Of a stretch of 64,000 bases of DNA, positions 49,101 through 61,066 are shown piece after piece (positions within the stretch are counted from its first letter, which is position 1; each line of letters begins with the position of its first letter). The notes under the pieces were generated by a model. It worked only from the letters and a program-made list of their open reading frames with translations. It ran no database searches and was not told the origin of the DNA. Where the stretch lies: contig JBBMOL010000119.1 of assembly GCA_037954665.1 (NCBI GenBank), positions 434,001-498,000 of the forward strand. The letters run 5' to 3'. Source of the DNA: Laguncularia racemosa (taxonomy: Eukaryota > Streptophyta > Magnoliopsida > Myrtales > Combretaceae). The position numbers were made by a program, and so were the translations under genes.

Positions 49101-52100
49101 CATATCAAGCGAGAATAACTGCAATTGAAGAAGAGGTGGGTGTGGTCTTCCGAGCCCTGTTGGCACAGGAAGCACGTGGTAGAAGTAGTCACGCCTCATG
49201 ATTCCAACTTGTCAAGGGTGGTTAGCTTGTGTAACCAGGCTAGCCATAAGATAAACGAGTGTCTAGGGATTGAGTATTTATTCCAAATCACCTTGGCCCA
49301 AGGGACTTCCCGTACCCACTCTTAGTTGTGTAGTCACCCGTGGCAGAATGGATCCATCTGAGGCGGTCATTGGCTGATGCATTGGGAAGGAGGGAGGTAG
49401 GGATCTGGATATTCATATTTAGCACTGCCTCTTCCATGAGGGAACAAAGCTTGGTGGTAGGAGGGAGGCTGGTGCTACCCATCTCACGTGCACTGAATAG
49501 CTGATCCAAGGGACCTAGTGGGAGCCAGAAGTCTGACCAAAGGGGGATGGTGAGGCCATTATTGGGGATCCATTGAAAACAGGGGCGGACTAAACATCTG
49601 AGTTTAAGCAATTTCTTCCATGTCCAGGAGCCTGTTGCGGGTGGTTTCTGTGTCCAGAAGCTTCGCCCTTTCAAGAAAGTGGAATGGACCCATTCAGGCC
49701 AAAGGGTTTTAGGCCCGTCCCTGCAGAGGTGCCAAATGTGCTTTATCTGGATGGCTTTGTTCCATAGGTGAGAAGGTCTGGAATGCCTAGGCCCCCACAC
49801 TTAAGTGGTTTGCAAACTTCGTTCCATCTGACCTTGGCCTTAGTGTATGTATGAGGGTTTTCACTCCATAGAAAGTTCCTGAGTAGGCTGTCCATCTTCC
49901 TAGTAACGTACTTGGGAAGTATGAATACATTGCTCCAATGGACTTGAAGGGAGAGGAGAACGAATTTGATTAGTTGCAGTCTCCCTGCATAAGAGAGGTA
50001 TCTAGACGTCCAAGATGAGACCCGAGATAACATTTTCTCTAGCAAGGCATCATAATCTTCTTTACACAGTTTGGAAGAGGAGAGGGGGATCCCCGGTAGC
50101 GTACTGGCAGTGAACATTCCTGGAACTGGGTCAGAGATAGAATGGCCTCCTTCTCAGTTATGGGGACATGAGAAAAGAAGATATTGCTCTTGTTGTTGTT
50201 GACTTCCAAGCCTGACATCGAGTGAAACCGCTGGAGTGTTAACTTAATTAAGGAAATTGATTGGAGGTTACCTTTATAAAAAATGAGAAGATCATCTGCA
50301 AAGCATAGATGAGTTATTTTCTCCTTCCTGCATCTCCAATGGAGGGAGAATTGGGGGTGTGTAGTTAGCCGCCTTAGTTGGGTAGACAGGATCTCCATTC
50401 ACAACACAAATAGGTAAGGAAATAACGGATCGCCTTGCTTAAGCCCCCTCCTACTTGGGAAGTGGCCCGTGAGTTCCCCGTTAATGTTGATGGAGAACTT
50501 CGGGGTAGAGATGCATTGATGAATCAGGGAGCATAAGTGGGGAGGAAAGCCCATAGCGTGGAGAGTAGTCATCAAAAAGTCCCATTTAATCGTGTCAAAG
50601 GCTTTCTGGAGGTCCGCTTTCAGGGTACACCTAGGTGAAGTGGATTGAGTACGATAACCTGCCAATAATTCTTGCGCGAGGAAGATGTTAACAGTGATAC
50701 GTCTTTCAGGGATAAACGCCGCTTGCTCGCTGCCCACTAAAGATGGAAGGACTCTTTTGATACGTTCTGCTATGACTTTAGAGATGGCCTTGTAGATGAC
50801 ATTACAGCAGGCAATAGGTCGAAACTCTCCAAGTCTAGATGGGTTGGCAATCTTTGGAACCAAGGAGATGATGGAAGAGTTGATCTCTTTGAGTAGGTGT
50901 CCAGATGCCAAGAATTCTTTTGATGCTTCCAAAAGGTCCTTACCAATAATCCCCCATGTGGCTTTGAAGAACTTGGCGGTGTAACCATCGGGCCCTGGGG
51001 CTTTGTCATTTGCTTGAGAGAAGAACCCTCGTTTGATCTCATCATCCGTGAAAGGAAGAGATAACTCCGCTTGTTGTGGGTTGCTCAGTCTCCGTGTGAC
51101 CATATCACTGACATCTTCCAAGGTAGAATTGGAAGGAGGACAATCATAAAGTTTCTGGAAGTGTTCCACCGCAAGCGTCTTGACCTTTGCATCCCCAAAG
51201 ACCTCCCTCCCGTCATCTCTAAGTAGGTGGTGTATGTAACTGCGGTTATGCAAGTTCTTCATGGTTTTGTGGAAGAATGAGGTATTCCTATCTCCCAATT
51301 TCAGCCAGTGTGCCCTGGATTTCTGTTTATAGAAACTTTCCTCAGCACCTCGTAGTAGGTAATAGGCTTTATAAGCTTCTTTTTCCTCTTCCATCAGGGA
51401 AGTATTTCCATTCCCATGGACAGCAACTTGGAGAGTCTGCAGTCTAGTTTTTGCCATTTCGACCTTAGTAGGGAGGTGGCCAAATGCATTCTTGTTGAGC
51501 TGCCGGAGTTCTTGTTTGAGGATTTTGAGCTTTCGGACAACTAGGAACATTTTGGACCCAGCAATATCCATACTCCATGTGCTGCTCACCATGTCTTTGA
51601 AGTTCTTGTGATCAATCCAAAAGTTGAAGAACTTGAAAGGAGGCTTCTTGGTAGCTAGTGTGGTGTCAATGTGGGTGATGGCAAGGGAGTGATCCGAGAG
51701 GGTTGGGGAAGCAAATTGGGCATGGGTTCTGGGCAACAGTTGGAGCCATTGGTGGTTTACCATGACTCTATCCAATTTGCGTAGGATGGGGTTGCTCACT
51801 TGACAATTAGACCAAGTGAAGAAATCTCCCACGTAATTCAAGTCCTCCAACTCAGCTTGTGAAATGCAACTTTGCAGTTCAATCATTTCATCTGTGAGGT
51901 GCGTTCTCCCGCCCAATTTCTCTGTGGGGGATAAAGTGGTGTTGAAATCCCCAAGCACTATCCATGGAAGGGGGTAAGTGGTTGGTGCTTTATTCACAAT
52001 ATTGCACCATAGGGACCTTCGCTCTCTACCATTATTGGAGGTGTAGATGAAGGTGGCAAAGAAGGTGGAACTAGATCTCCTATTGACTAGTTTGCAATGC

Positions 52101-55100
52101 ATGAATTGGGGGTGCTCCGATTCAATGCTCACGACCCATTCACTTGGCTTCCAAGCTAGCCACATTCGCTTTCTGTCCGATGTATTAATTCTAACTTGCC
52201 ATGTTGTACCCAATGCATTCTTGATAGAAGCTTCATTCCGCGGATTGACCTTGGTCTCAAGCAAGCCAATGCAGTTTATCTTGTGATCATTGCGGATCCT
52301 TTTGATTTCAGAAACCTTGATGGGATCATTTAGGCCCCTGACGTTCCAAGCGGCAATATGCATTGGGAGATGTATGGAGGTGACTACGTGAAGGATCTTC
52401 TCCTCTTCCGCGCCTTCTTCTTGCGCCTATTGGAAGAGGTGGAGCCCTTCGGATTGCTGCCTTGGCCGGGGCGTAGGTGGGGGATAATCTTGCAAAGTGG
52501 AGTATTTTCAAAATCATCCGCTGCAAGGTCATCCTTGGGAGGAGTTGCGTCCGTCTTGCCCAGTTCTGGCTTGCTGTCCTTTCCGTTTGGCATGTCCCCA
52601 CATGGTGCCATTGCGTCTTCCTTGGCTGTTGTAGGTAAAGGGTCCAAACCAGATTTCCCCAACTCCTCTAGCGTAGGTGTGGTGTTTGTTTCCACCTTGG
52701 AACTATCCACTTCTATTCCTCCCCCCTTCTCTTCTCTCCCCTCACTGCTAGGAGGAGCTTCTGCTCCCTCCGCATGTACCTTCCCTTTCCTCCTATCTTG
52801 TCCAGACCGGCGGCTCTGCTTCCATTGCTCGTCATTGGCTGCATGCTGAACAGCTGAGTCTGGTTGTTGCTGCTGCTGCTGCTGCTTCGGTGGAGGGGCT
52901 TGGCCGCACTTGTGGCCAAAGACAAGGCACTCGCCACATCTAGGGGGAAGCCATTGGTATTCAACTTGGACTAGTGCGGTGCCACCATCTGCTCTTTCCA
53001 CCTCCACGGTTGTTACAAGGTCCTCCCGCGCATCAATCTCCACTAGGATTCTAGCATGGTTTGCCCTCTGACGTGCCATGGTGAGGGTGTCGGCTTTGAG
53101 GGGGACTCCTACTCCACTCACAATGTAACTTATCCCCTCCGAACTGAGGAATTCGCAAGGAACTCCGGTGAGTTGCGCCCAGACCGGCAGCTTGGTTGGC
53201 TGGGGCTTATCAAGTGGTAGCCCCCTCCTCCATTTGTGAAGCATGAGGAACCTCTGAGCAAAGTGACAATGTTTCTCCAAGATAGGCGTGAGGTCCGCCT
53301 CGGGTACGAACCTGAAGTAGAAGACGCCCTCCTTGTTGCCTAGGACCTTTGCCAGTCCAAGGTCCTTCCACAGCCGGAATGCAATGGTCTTGACCAATTG
53401 GTATGGTATCCTTCGGCCTAGAAAGTAGCCTACGAGGGTGGTCTCCCAGTAGTTTGCGCCATGGTTTTCCACGGCTAGAGGGATGGTGACACGAGTAGTG
53501 GGACCTTTGTTCGCCGGAGGTATGAACCGGAGTGGGAAGTCATTGGTGTCAGCAGTGGAGTTGGTAACAGTAGGCCTAGGTTGGTCAGAGGCACAAGCAG
53601 CTGCGTAGGACTTCGGAAAAATGGAGGGGGCCGCGGGTGGAGTGGCCGGTGAGTGGTGGTTTCTGGCTGATGGGTGGCCCTGGGTGCTAGCAGTTTCACT
53701 CGAGGTGGTTTGTGTGGCAAACGTGACAGAGTGTGGCAGGGGGTTGTCATTGGTTGAGTGATCTGACATGGGGGGACAAGCAGGCTGCAAGGTGGCATGG
53801 GTTGCCCTGGCACAAGGCTCAAAGTTTCCATTTCCGTCTTTGTTAGCCAGGTGGCTTTTTGAGGTAACAAAAGTGACTTTTGTTTTTTCCTCTTGAAGGC
53901 AGACTTTGCAATCCACCTTGGGGGACGTGCTATGGGTTCCGGGTTGTGGGTTTCCGAAGGTTTTCATTTTGGGTGGTTATTGTTGGGAAGGGTATGGGCG
54001 GGATAGGGTAGTGTATGGGGTATTGGGGAAATTTTGGTCACCTAAAGGAAGTGGTCCTCTAGGGGTGTGGGTTGGGGCGTGGGTAAGAGAGAAGGGAGAG
54101 CATTTTCTCACATTGCATCTGAAGACACATTAAAACTACTCTGGAAACTACAGACTTGACCACTGCGACGAGAATGTTGCTCGGGTAGACAACAATTTAG
54201 GTCCTAGGAAGTTAGAATTTGTTGCTTTCTGGTTGTTTTGGTTTGTTTTAGTGATTGTGTTGTTTCACTTCACCCTTGAGGGTGTTTTGCTCTTTTCAGG
54301 TCTTTAGTTGTGGTAGTGCTTTTTGTTTTTGTTTTGTTTCACCCTGGAGGGTGTCTCAACTGCTGCAAGATAATTTTCTTTATGATGTAGTGCATTTTTT
54401 TTATTAATGAAAAAAAGAATATCTGATCTGATCCCAAAAAAAGAAAAGAAAGTAGGTTATGTAACTATGCGAAGAGGAACATTCTGGCAATTGTTTTGAT
54501 AGAAACGTAGGTGTAGGACTTCGTACCAAATTTACCAAGTGGTACCACCCCAAGGACAAAATTACTTCTGGCAATAATTGTTGGAAAGGTCTTTGTCAGC
54601 CAAATTCTGTTTGATGTATGTATCCAATTGGAAATGTAAATGGATGGATGTCTACTAATGTAAATATTGTTCAAAGATGTTTTTTTCTTGTACATGAAAC
54701 TGTAGCTTTTATTTTTGTGGTTGGTTGGCATAGATCTTGTTACCATAGTAAATGATATCCTCAATTAGACAAAGCTATAATTGGACTCTTAAGGTCGACT
54801 AAGAACTATCTGTATTGTTTTGGATGGTGTTAATTGTTGTTATGTAGAAGGTGTCTTGATTATGATCTTTTGGAACTCAATTTATCTATTGGTGGCTGAT
54901 TCATCATTAGGCATGTCTTAAGGTCAAAATGATAAACTTGATCTTAACCTTGGAGCAGTATACGAAATATACTGTTTCTTTTTTTCCCTGATTTGTTCAA
55001 AATCTATGCCTTTGCAATAATATATATCTTCTTTTATCAGTCGTCCCACTGATATTATTTAGAAGTACTTTCTAAGTTGAGATTTATCTTCGTTTTGGTG

Positions 55101-56409
55101 TAATTTAAAATTTTAAGGTTCCAATTGCTAAAGTATCTACCTTCGCAGAACTTTGATACTGGCACTGGTTCTAATAACTCATATCAAGCTAATTTCTATC
55201 CTGGAGAGTCAAGCAACTCTGTTGAGAACTCAGGTGAAATTGATGTATATGATCCAAAGCCACCATCATATATTGATGGAATTACATTTGATCCACAACA
55301 GCAGGATGAGCAGAATCCACAAAAGCAATTTGCCATGGATGCAAAGTCTATTGGGAATGATCAATATAGTGATGGTTTGAATCTTGAGGATTTTGAGTAC
55401 TTGTTTGATGGACAATATTTTGATGCTTCTGACAGTCCTTTGTTTGGGCTGGATGCTAATGATCTGTCAAATGACACTCAGAATGATGCTGCTGATTTTG
55501 ATGTTAATGATTATCTTACATTCTCTGATGCGGACAATAACAATTTCATAAATCATGGTCTATCTGAACTGGTGGCCAATGAAAACCCATCTGCTGAAGC
55601 TGTCTTCAGCAAGGAGGTTAGTTTTATTCTCTTAGATCTTCTTTTATTCTTATTTGTATTTTTTTTTTTTAATCTTATTACATTTGGATTCATGTCATTG
55701 ACATGTCTATTTATTTATTTATTTTTAATCTTATTGCATTTGGATCTTATCATTGACATGTTTATTTTTGCAGCCTGTGAACTGTGGAACTGAGCTAGTA
55801 CCTGCTGTCAGCCATCTGATGGAGTCTCATGGAAAACAAGAGAGATCAACGTCTAAGCATCATTCTGTTGCCAACGATGTTGAGCCTAAAAAAGGTAGAG
55901 CTGGGTTCCAGCCCTCCCAGCAACTTAGCAATTAGGCCTTCATTTACATTTGTTTGGTAGTTTTCCTTTCTGCTTACATTTATTTAGTTTCACACTATGC
56001 AGATATGAAGCATTCACTCATGAGGAAGGCTAGCAGTCTCTTGGAAAGCTTCCCTGCTCCTCCTGCTTTTGCTTCAGAATTTCCTGCAAAGGATGCTTTG
56101 CTTAAACTTGGTTCATCTGCTCAGGATTCAAATTCTGCTCATGTAACTGCTGGGTTTATTAAGATCAGAGACATGACTTCTAGTGGGAATGCTATGGACT
56201 GGTCAATTGGGAAGGATGGACAACTCAATATCATTTTGTCCATCGGGCTTCCACAGAGCAACAATGCCTCCAATTTTGGTCCTGTTTCCCATATCCACTC
56301 AGGGAAAACACCATCAGGAGTATCACGGAGCTGGTTATATTATTTGTTCTTTTGGGTACTTATTCTTTCGTTGAGCATCAAAGTTGGAATCGCTGTATGT
56401 ATCAAGTAA
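46189..56409 (+). CDS. Membrane-tethered NAC factor, NAC053/NAC078-like (NTL)
   Basis: Six exons: 46189-46354, 47291-47568, 47726-47920, 55149-55616, 55774-55894 and 56003-56409, phases 1, 0, 0, 0, 1, giving 544 residues. The NAC domain (about 8-160) has LAPGFRFHPTDEEL, EIDIYKSEPW, EWYFFSALDRKYGNG, GYWKTTGKDR, TNWVMHEYRL and AFVLCRVFKKSG. An acidic, Asn/Asp-rich activation region follows (exon 4: EDFEYLFDG, ADFDVNDYL). A conserved PAPPAFASEFPAKDALL...AHVTAGFIKIRDMT block and a C-terminal hydrophobic helix (about 520-543, WLYYLFFWVLILSLSIKV) complete it. NTL proteins wait in a membrane and are cut loose to enter the nucleus under stress; this type includes the factors that induce proteasome genes. 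Exon 4 is placed by frame and acceptor (cttcgcag). Intron 3 is 7,228 bp and holds an antisense LINE. Confidence 0.88.
48726..48741. repeat. LINE target-site duplication, left
   Basis: GGGTAGACAACAATTT, repeated exactly at 54183-54198. The T run that follows on the + strand is the A-tail of the antisense element, so the last few bases of the duplication overlap the tail. Confidence 0.9.
48863..52363 (-). pseudogene. LINE ORF2 (endonuclease-reverse transcriptase), broken
   Basis: It starts at ATG 52363. The apurinic-type endonuclease is complete (AAWNVRGLND, LLETKV, LGDFNTTL, SDHSLAITH). Reverse transcriptase follows, with ADLQKAFDTIKWDFL and RRGLKQGDPL, and after a nonsense TGA at 50396-50398 the active-site block FADDLLIF (about 50280-50310). 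Frame then changes near 50085-50117, near 49745-49800 and near 49310-49325. The C-terminal zf-RVT region ends with CFLCQQGSEDHTHLFFNCSY (about 49110-49170) and a stop at 48863. One nonsense and three frame changes mean this copy cannot move itself. All parts are present in order, unlike the other elements in the window. Confidence 0.9.
52384..53967 (-). CDS. LINE ORF1 protein (DUF4283, zinc knuckle)
   Basis: An intact frame of 527 codons, the RNA-binding chaperone-like protein of plant L1 elements. A Pro/Ser/Thr-rich N-terminus is followed by DUF4283 (about residues 170-310: YWETTLVGYFLGRRIPYQL, VWAQLTGVPCEFLS). Next is a zinc-knuckle-like CGECLVFGHKCG (about 345-356), shorter than the usual CX2CX4HX4C, so its zinc binding is uncertain. 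A polyglutamine run from a CTG microsatellite (52868-52890) and a low-complexity acidic region come next, then a basic tail (RRKKKARKRRRSF). ORF2 begins 20 bp after the stop. Since ORF1 is undamaged, the insertion is not old. Confidence 0.85.
   Translation of the reverse strand: MKTFGNPQPGTHSTSPKVDCKVCLQEEKTKVTFVTSKSHLANKDGNGNFEPCARATHATLQPACPPMSDHSTNDNPLPHSVTFATQTTSSETASTQGHPSARNHHSPATPPAAPSIFPKSYAAACASDQPRPTVTNSTADTNDFPLRFIPPANKGPTTRVTIPLAVENHGANYWETTLVGYFLGRRIPYQLVKTIAFRLWKDLGLAKVLGNKEGVFYFRFVPEADLTPILEKHCHFAQRFLMLHKWRRGLPLDKPQPTKLPVWAQLTGVPCEFLSSEGISYIVSGVGVPLKADTLTMARQRANHARILVEIDAREDLVTTVEVERADGGTALVQVEYQWLPPRCGECLVFGHKCGQAPPPKQQQQQQQPDSAVQHAANDEQWKQSRRSGQDRRKGKVHAEGAEAPPSSEGREEKGGGIEVDSSKVETNTTPTLEELGKSGLDPLPTTAKEDAMAPCGDMPNGKDSKPELGKTDATPPKDDLAADDFENTPLCKIIPHLRPGQGSNPKGSTSSNRRKKKARKRRRSFT
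54183..54198. repeat. LINE target-site duplication, right
   Basis: Exact copy of 48726-48741, at the 5' end of the antisense LINE. Confidence 0.9.
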
Positions 56410-58524
56410 TTTATCATAACATGTCAGGAAGTAGGCCTCGCCATATTGGAGAAGGTGCTGTGCTGCTAACTGAAAGCTTACGTTGCTGTTGCATATTTCT
56501 TTGTAGTACACCAAACTGGATGTATTTGATCACCTGGAAGTCCTTGTATATGTTGACTACAGCTCATGGTCAGCTGCGTAAGGATCCATTGTTATGGTAA
56601 TTTAAAAATCGCTTTAGGGTTTGTAGGCTCTTAGAAAGCAGTGTTCATGACTTTGAAGATTCATTAAAATTGTTCACACTGTTACCAAATTCTTCCTCTT
56701 TAATGGCAGTTGTTATGCTAGGATATAGGAATTAGGATGAAGCTGCCAATTCCATGCATGCAGATTGCAGATAGGTAAAATGTTATATTTTCTGTTTAGC
56801 TCCAAGCAAGAATTCAGTGAATTGGACTATAAAAGTTGGATGGATATGCGATTTAGATCATGGTTCTGGAGCTTGCATGGTGAAGTTGTTTTAAAAGGGG
56901 GATGGCCAAATGGTTGTAAGCTGGAGTGTGCTGCTGCATGTGTATGTATGAAGTATGTCTTGTTATGTCATTTTTATTCACTTGGTGCTCGACCGTAGTA
57001 GATTTCATCATGTGGTGGAGTGTGAGGATTCACTGCTACAGTTCTGGGATATTCAGACAAATAGAGTATTGGATTTGTGATGTAAAATGGTTGATGTACG
57101 TGCTTCTTGTGGGATCCATAGCCATATATTTGTGGAAAGTGCTTTGGGCAGGGTGAAATTCATTAAAATGGTTTCATGTCCAGAGAGTGGAATCTATTTT
57201 ATTTTAAAAGATAGCTTTTCTGGGGGTGAAAATGTGACAAACTCGGACCAGTCTGTAGGACTATAGGCAGGTAGGCGGGTTGTAATGGGAGCACAGCGTA
57301 GCTCTGCTTGTGCCTATGTCTACGCTGTACCGGATTTTGCTCAAGACTCTGCTGCGTGTGCAAGATTATGGCAAAAAATATAACGTGCAAGCGTGAAAAC
57401 AGAGCTCTCTTTTATCGTATAATTGCAGTATGAATTGTTGCTTAATATTGAGAGAGGAGGATTGCTGCGCTAGATTGCCTTCTAACTCTCGTATGCGTAG
57501 CAGCTAATTGCAGTCAACTGGTTTTGCTGGTTTCAGCTTGGTGTGTGCTCGCTCTGATGTCCATGCGGACAGATTGGAAGGCCTGGATCGACATTTTGGC
57601 TATACATGTGTTACCCTCTTGATCTGGATCCGCAAGTACTATCGGATATTCTAAAAAACCGGAGTCTATCAGGAGTTAAACGTTCTCTGAATTTTGTATC
57701 TAAAGAACAAATCGAGCCGGTTAGCTCATCTCTAGCTTAAGTTTCTCCCCCTCTTCAAAAATGTCGGGCGTATAATCTCTCCTTTGCTTGATAATTTTGG
57801 TTGTTTTCTTCAAGTAGAGTTTCCAATTTTTCAGTTTCTGCAATCAATTCTAAAGCCTTTAGAAATATATGGCAGATTAAAACTTATACAAATTTACGGG
57901 CAAAACATCCGGAGTGTTGTATTGTCCTCAAAATTTATGGACAACAACTAGATCAAATTAACAAACCAGATGCTTTCTTAAAATGAAGAAAGAATAAATG
58001 GTGAATTATACATGTACTCTGTTGTGTTTATTCTATCCGTGCATGGAGATTTTTTTATCTTTAAAGTCAAGCTATTATACTTTCAGATTTATAAGGCGTT
58101 GTGCAATGAAATACCGCTAGTAGGTGGTCTCCCGGGCTGGTGATGCATTAACACATTCAACGGCTCCCATAAAATCGTCTGTTTGGGGTTGGCTGCGAAA
58201 GGCTTTTCTTCTCGTTAACAAGTGGTACACAATAACATAGGAGAATTTATTTTATCTCGGAGATGAACCATACACAGGGTAAGATAAATACTTGTTATAT
58301 CGAATATCCCTATGGCTAGGTGAGAGTTCTTCCACAAGAAAACGTAGGAGAATGTACATCGAAAGAGGTCCTCTTAAAGGTTTTGTTTAGATGGAGGATA
58401 TCAAAGGAGATTCAGAATTCGGAAAATCATGTTTCTTTGCATTGTACAAGCACTTTAAGACTATCTCCTCTTTTCAAAGAGGAAGGATGCTATCGTTAGA
58501 TTTAATGCTTCAACAATATAAAAC
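56410..58524. other. 3' UTR of the NTL gene and spacer
   Basis: No coding similarity. The part to about 57200 is less AT-rich and may be transcribed as 3' UTR. Short open frames here are not supported. Confidence 0.4.
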
Positions 58525-58892
58525 TGCACTGCAGCTATTGGTAATGAATATTTACAAAAGCCTACTTCTGTCGCTATCGGACACTTACTTAATTCTGCTA
58601 AGTAGCATGGATTTCCCATATGTTAGGGAACATTGACAGTACTCATTGGGAGTAGAACTGTATTATATAGTAGATGTGCTTTAGGTGACTATTTATGAAT
58701 GACTGAAGGAACAACAATAAAGTGTGTCAAGCAACTTGTTCAAGATATCATTACAGCTTTTGGTAATGTGTATTTACAAAGGCCTACTCCTGCCGATATC
58801 GAACACTTAATGCTGCTAAGTAGCATGGATTTCCCCATATGTTAAGGAACATTGACTGTATTTATTGGGAGTAGAACTGTCTAGTTGCATGG
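58525..58892. repeat. Direct duplication, about 145-bp unit, 223 bp apart
   Basis: 58525-58668 and 58748-58892 share, in order, agct[at]ttggtaatg, atttacaaa[ag]gcctact, gctaagtagcatggatttcc, catatgtta[ag]ggaacattga and attgggagtagaactgt. Identity is high, so the duplication is recent. No coding meaning is seen. Confidence 0.8.
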
Positions 58893-61066
58893 TAAGGAGC
58901 ATGAATTGTCCTCATCATTGAGTGCTAAGGATAGAGTGAATGGAAGGAAGCATATTATATATAAAGTTTATACTCGAGCTAATCATGGTTCTCCAATGAT
59001 CATACTTGAAGCTCCTACTTCATACAACACTTGGATATGACGTGTTTTTCAGTGCCAAGTACAAATAATGATATTAAGATAATAGAGCACTTACTATTAT
59101 TTAATGAAGCTGTAGAGGAATGAGCTCTATTGAGTCATTATACTGTAAACCATAGAGACTATTATATATGATATTATCTTATGATGGTATTTATTAAGCA
59201 CCAAGAAGAATTTAGAAGGATCTTGCATGGGCTTTTGAGTGTTACAATCTTTCGCGTTCTTTGGATCAAGAGGTTGGATGACAAATTGTGAAGCTAATAC
59301 GAGTGTAAATTTATAGTTAGAATTTGAAAAAAAAAAAGGAACAAAAAGCTAACATTTAATGTAGTAAAATCATCAATTTTAATTGTTAGATATTAATTAG
59401 TAGGTCCAAGATGATGTCAGCCACGTTCAAACAAGTTGGTCGATAGTTTATCCTGTTACAAAGCGAAATATTATTGTCATTTTTTTTTCTACATGTAATA
59501 TTATGATTAGATCAATTAATAAAATTTATATCTTCAATAGATTTATTAATAATAATTGTTGTAGTGAGATTCTCAAATGTGATTGAAATCACATGTAAAA
59601 GGAGAAAAAATAAGCTATGGAGGATGTCAGAGGATATTCTAGTGTAACTACTCCGATATCTAAGTCAATACAAAGATATTTAGAGAATAAAATGAATAAT
59701 ATGTGTGAGTGAATCAAGTTCAAATTCTTTACCATACTATTTTATCTCCTATTTATATAAGGAATGAGATCAAGCTATTTTAGAGAAGGGAATTAATGTT
59801 CTCGAAATCTGTTTCGAATTTTGTGATATAGAAATATTTGATCAAAATCTTTTTTATTTGTTGAGTGACTATTTTGCATTCTTTATCTAAACATTTGATG
59901 GGATTTGGTTAATCTTAAGGCAAGTGTGAACATTTAAGTTGTTCTAGTTTGGTTTAATTCTAGGATAAGTTGGTGTAATTTGCTCTTGTTCGATCCGACC
60001 TCTACTGGTTATACTTCTTATTTAGAAGGTTTGGTTAAGATCCAAGGGCTCAGATTTAATCTTTGGAACTTAGTCTTAGGTTTGGGTAGGTCGGATTGGA
60101 CTTTAGGTGCCTAAGCTCAAAAAGACTTATCAACAATAATAAATTCAAAATTAATAGTATTAGTATATAAATTTTATTATTCCTTTCTATTTAATTTCTC
60201 CTTATAATCTCTAAATAATTTTGAAAAAATTTTAAAGGTATTGATGTAAAAGTGATAATAATATAGGACCATAAAAATGTTAAAAAGAAAAAAAAGGTTG
60301 AGTAACTCTCTTTAATGACCTTTTAAGAATGAAGTGAAGAGGTATTTAAAAAAAAATCTTAAAATGCTAACATAACAGTCAATATCCCATCAAAGTTTTG
60401 GGGATGAAAGATAACCTAATAAATTGAGCAAAAGCAGCAGCTTTTAATAGCTTAGGATTCAGGTATCGAACATCAGCTTAACCATAAGAATGTAAATCGG
60501 AAGACCCTTTTGACAGTTTGCCGTGAGTTACGATTAGATTACCATGCCTGGTTGAACACTTATCGGAGCACAGACCGACTCCGTTCTTCGTACGAATGTA
60601 TGAGATATGAATTTGTCCCTCCTTTCCGTACTATATTACCTAGGAGACATCAAAGTGACTGATATTTAAAGACACATATGTTTATTTTAGTTCTTCTGGA
60701 TGCATCATCCATCTCTTTTGTTCCCTAGGATGCTCACGATCGGCAATGCGACTTTACCCACATATGATTGTTCTTCCCATCATCAGGACGGCAGACTAAC
60801 CAGAGCACAAATATTGTAAGACTTTTGTCCAAGATAAAGTAGACAATTTTGTCCTGTTATTATATAATATTCCATACAGCATCGATTATGAATATTCTGA
60901 TCTTTTTATGACTTGGTCACATCGCCCAAGCCGGCATTATACAACGCTTTCCTAGTGCACAACGTTAATAAATCAAACGACAAAGTTTAAGCATTGTCTC
61001 AGTACCATTGTATGAACTGAATTTCAGAGCATTGTCAGAAGTTTCATAGAATTTTGCCTGAGGGAA
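58893..61066. other. Intergenic region and 4CL-like promoter
   Basis: AT-rich DNA with no recognised gene. A TATA-like tattatataatatt at about 60858-60872, about 200 bp before the ATG, is a candidate core promoter for the 4CL-like gene. Confidence 0.4.

Larger units (their letters stand above)
48742..54182 (-). mobile_element. L1-type LINE, near full length, inside NAC intron 3
   Basis: About 5.4 kb on the - strand, from the 5' end at 54182 (gagcaacattctcgtcgcag) through ORF1 (53967-52384) and ORF2 (52363 to about 48863) to a short 3' UTR and A-tail at 48742-48746. Exact 16-bp target duplications flank it. Complete length plus perfect duplications indicate a fairly recent insertion, though ORF2 already has lesions. 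It is antisense to the host NAC gene, the usual tolerated orientation for intronic elements. Confidence 0.93.

Noticed and set aside
52358..52849. 163-codon + strand frame within the LINE
   Set aside because: Antisense of LINE ORF1; composition is a by-product of the GC-richer coding sequence.
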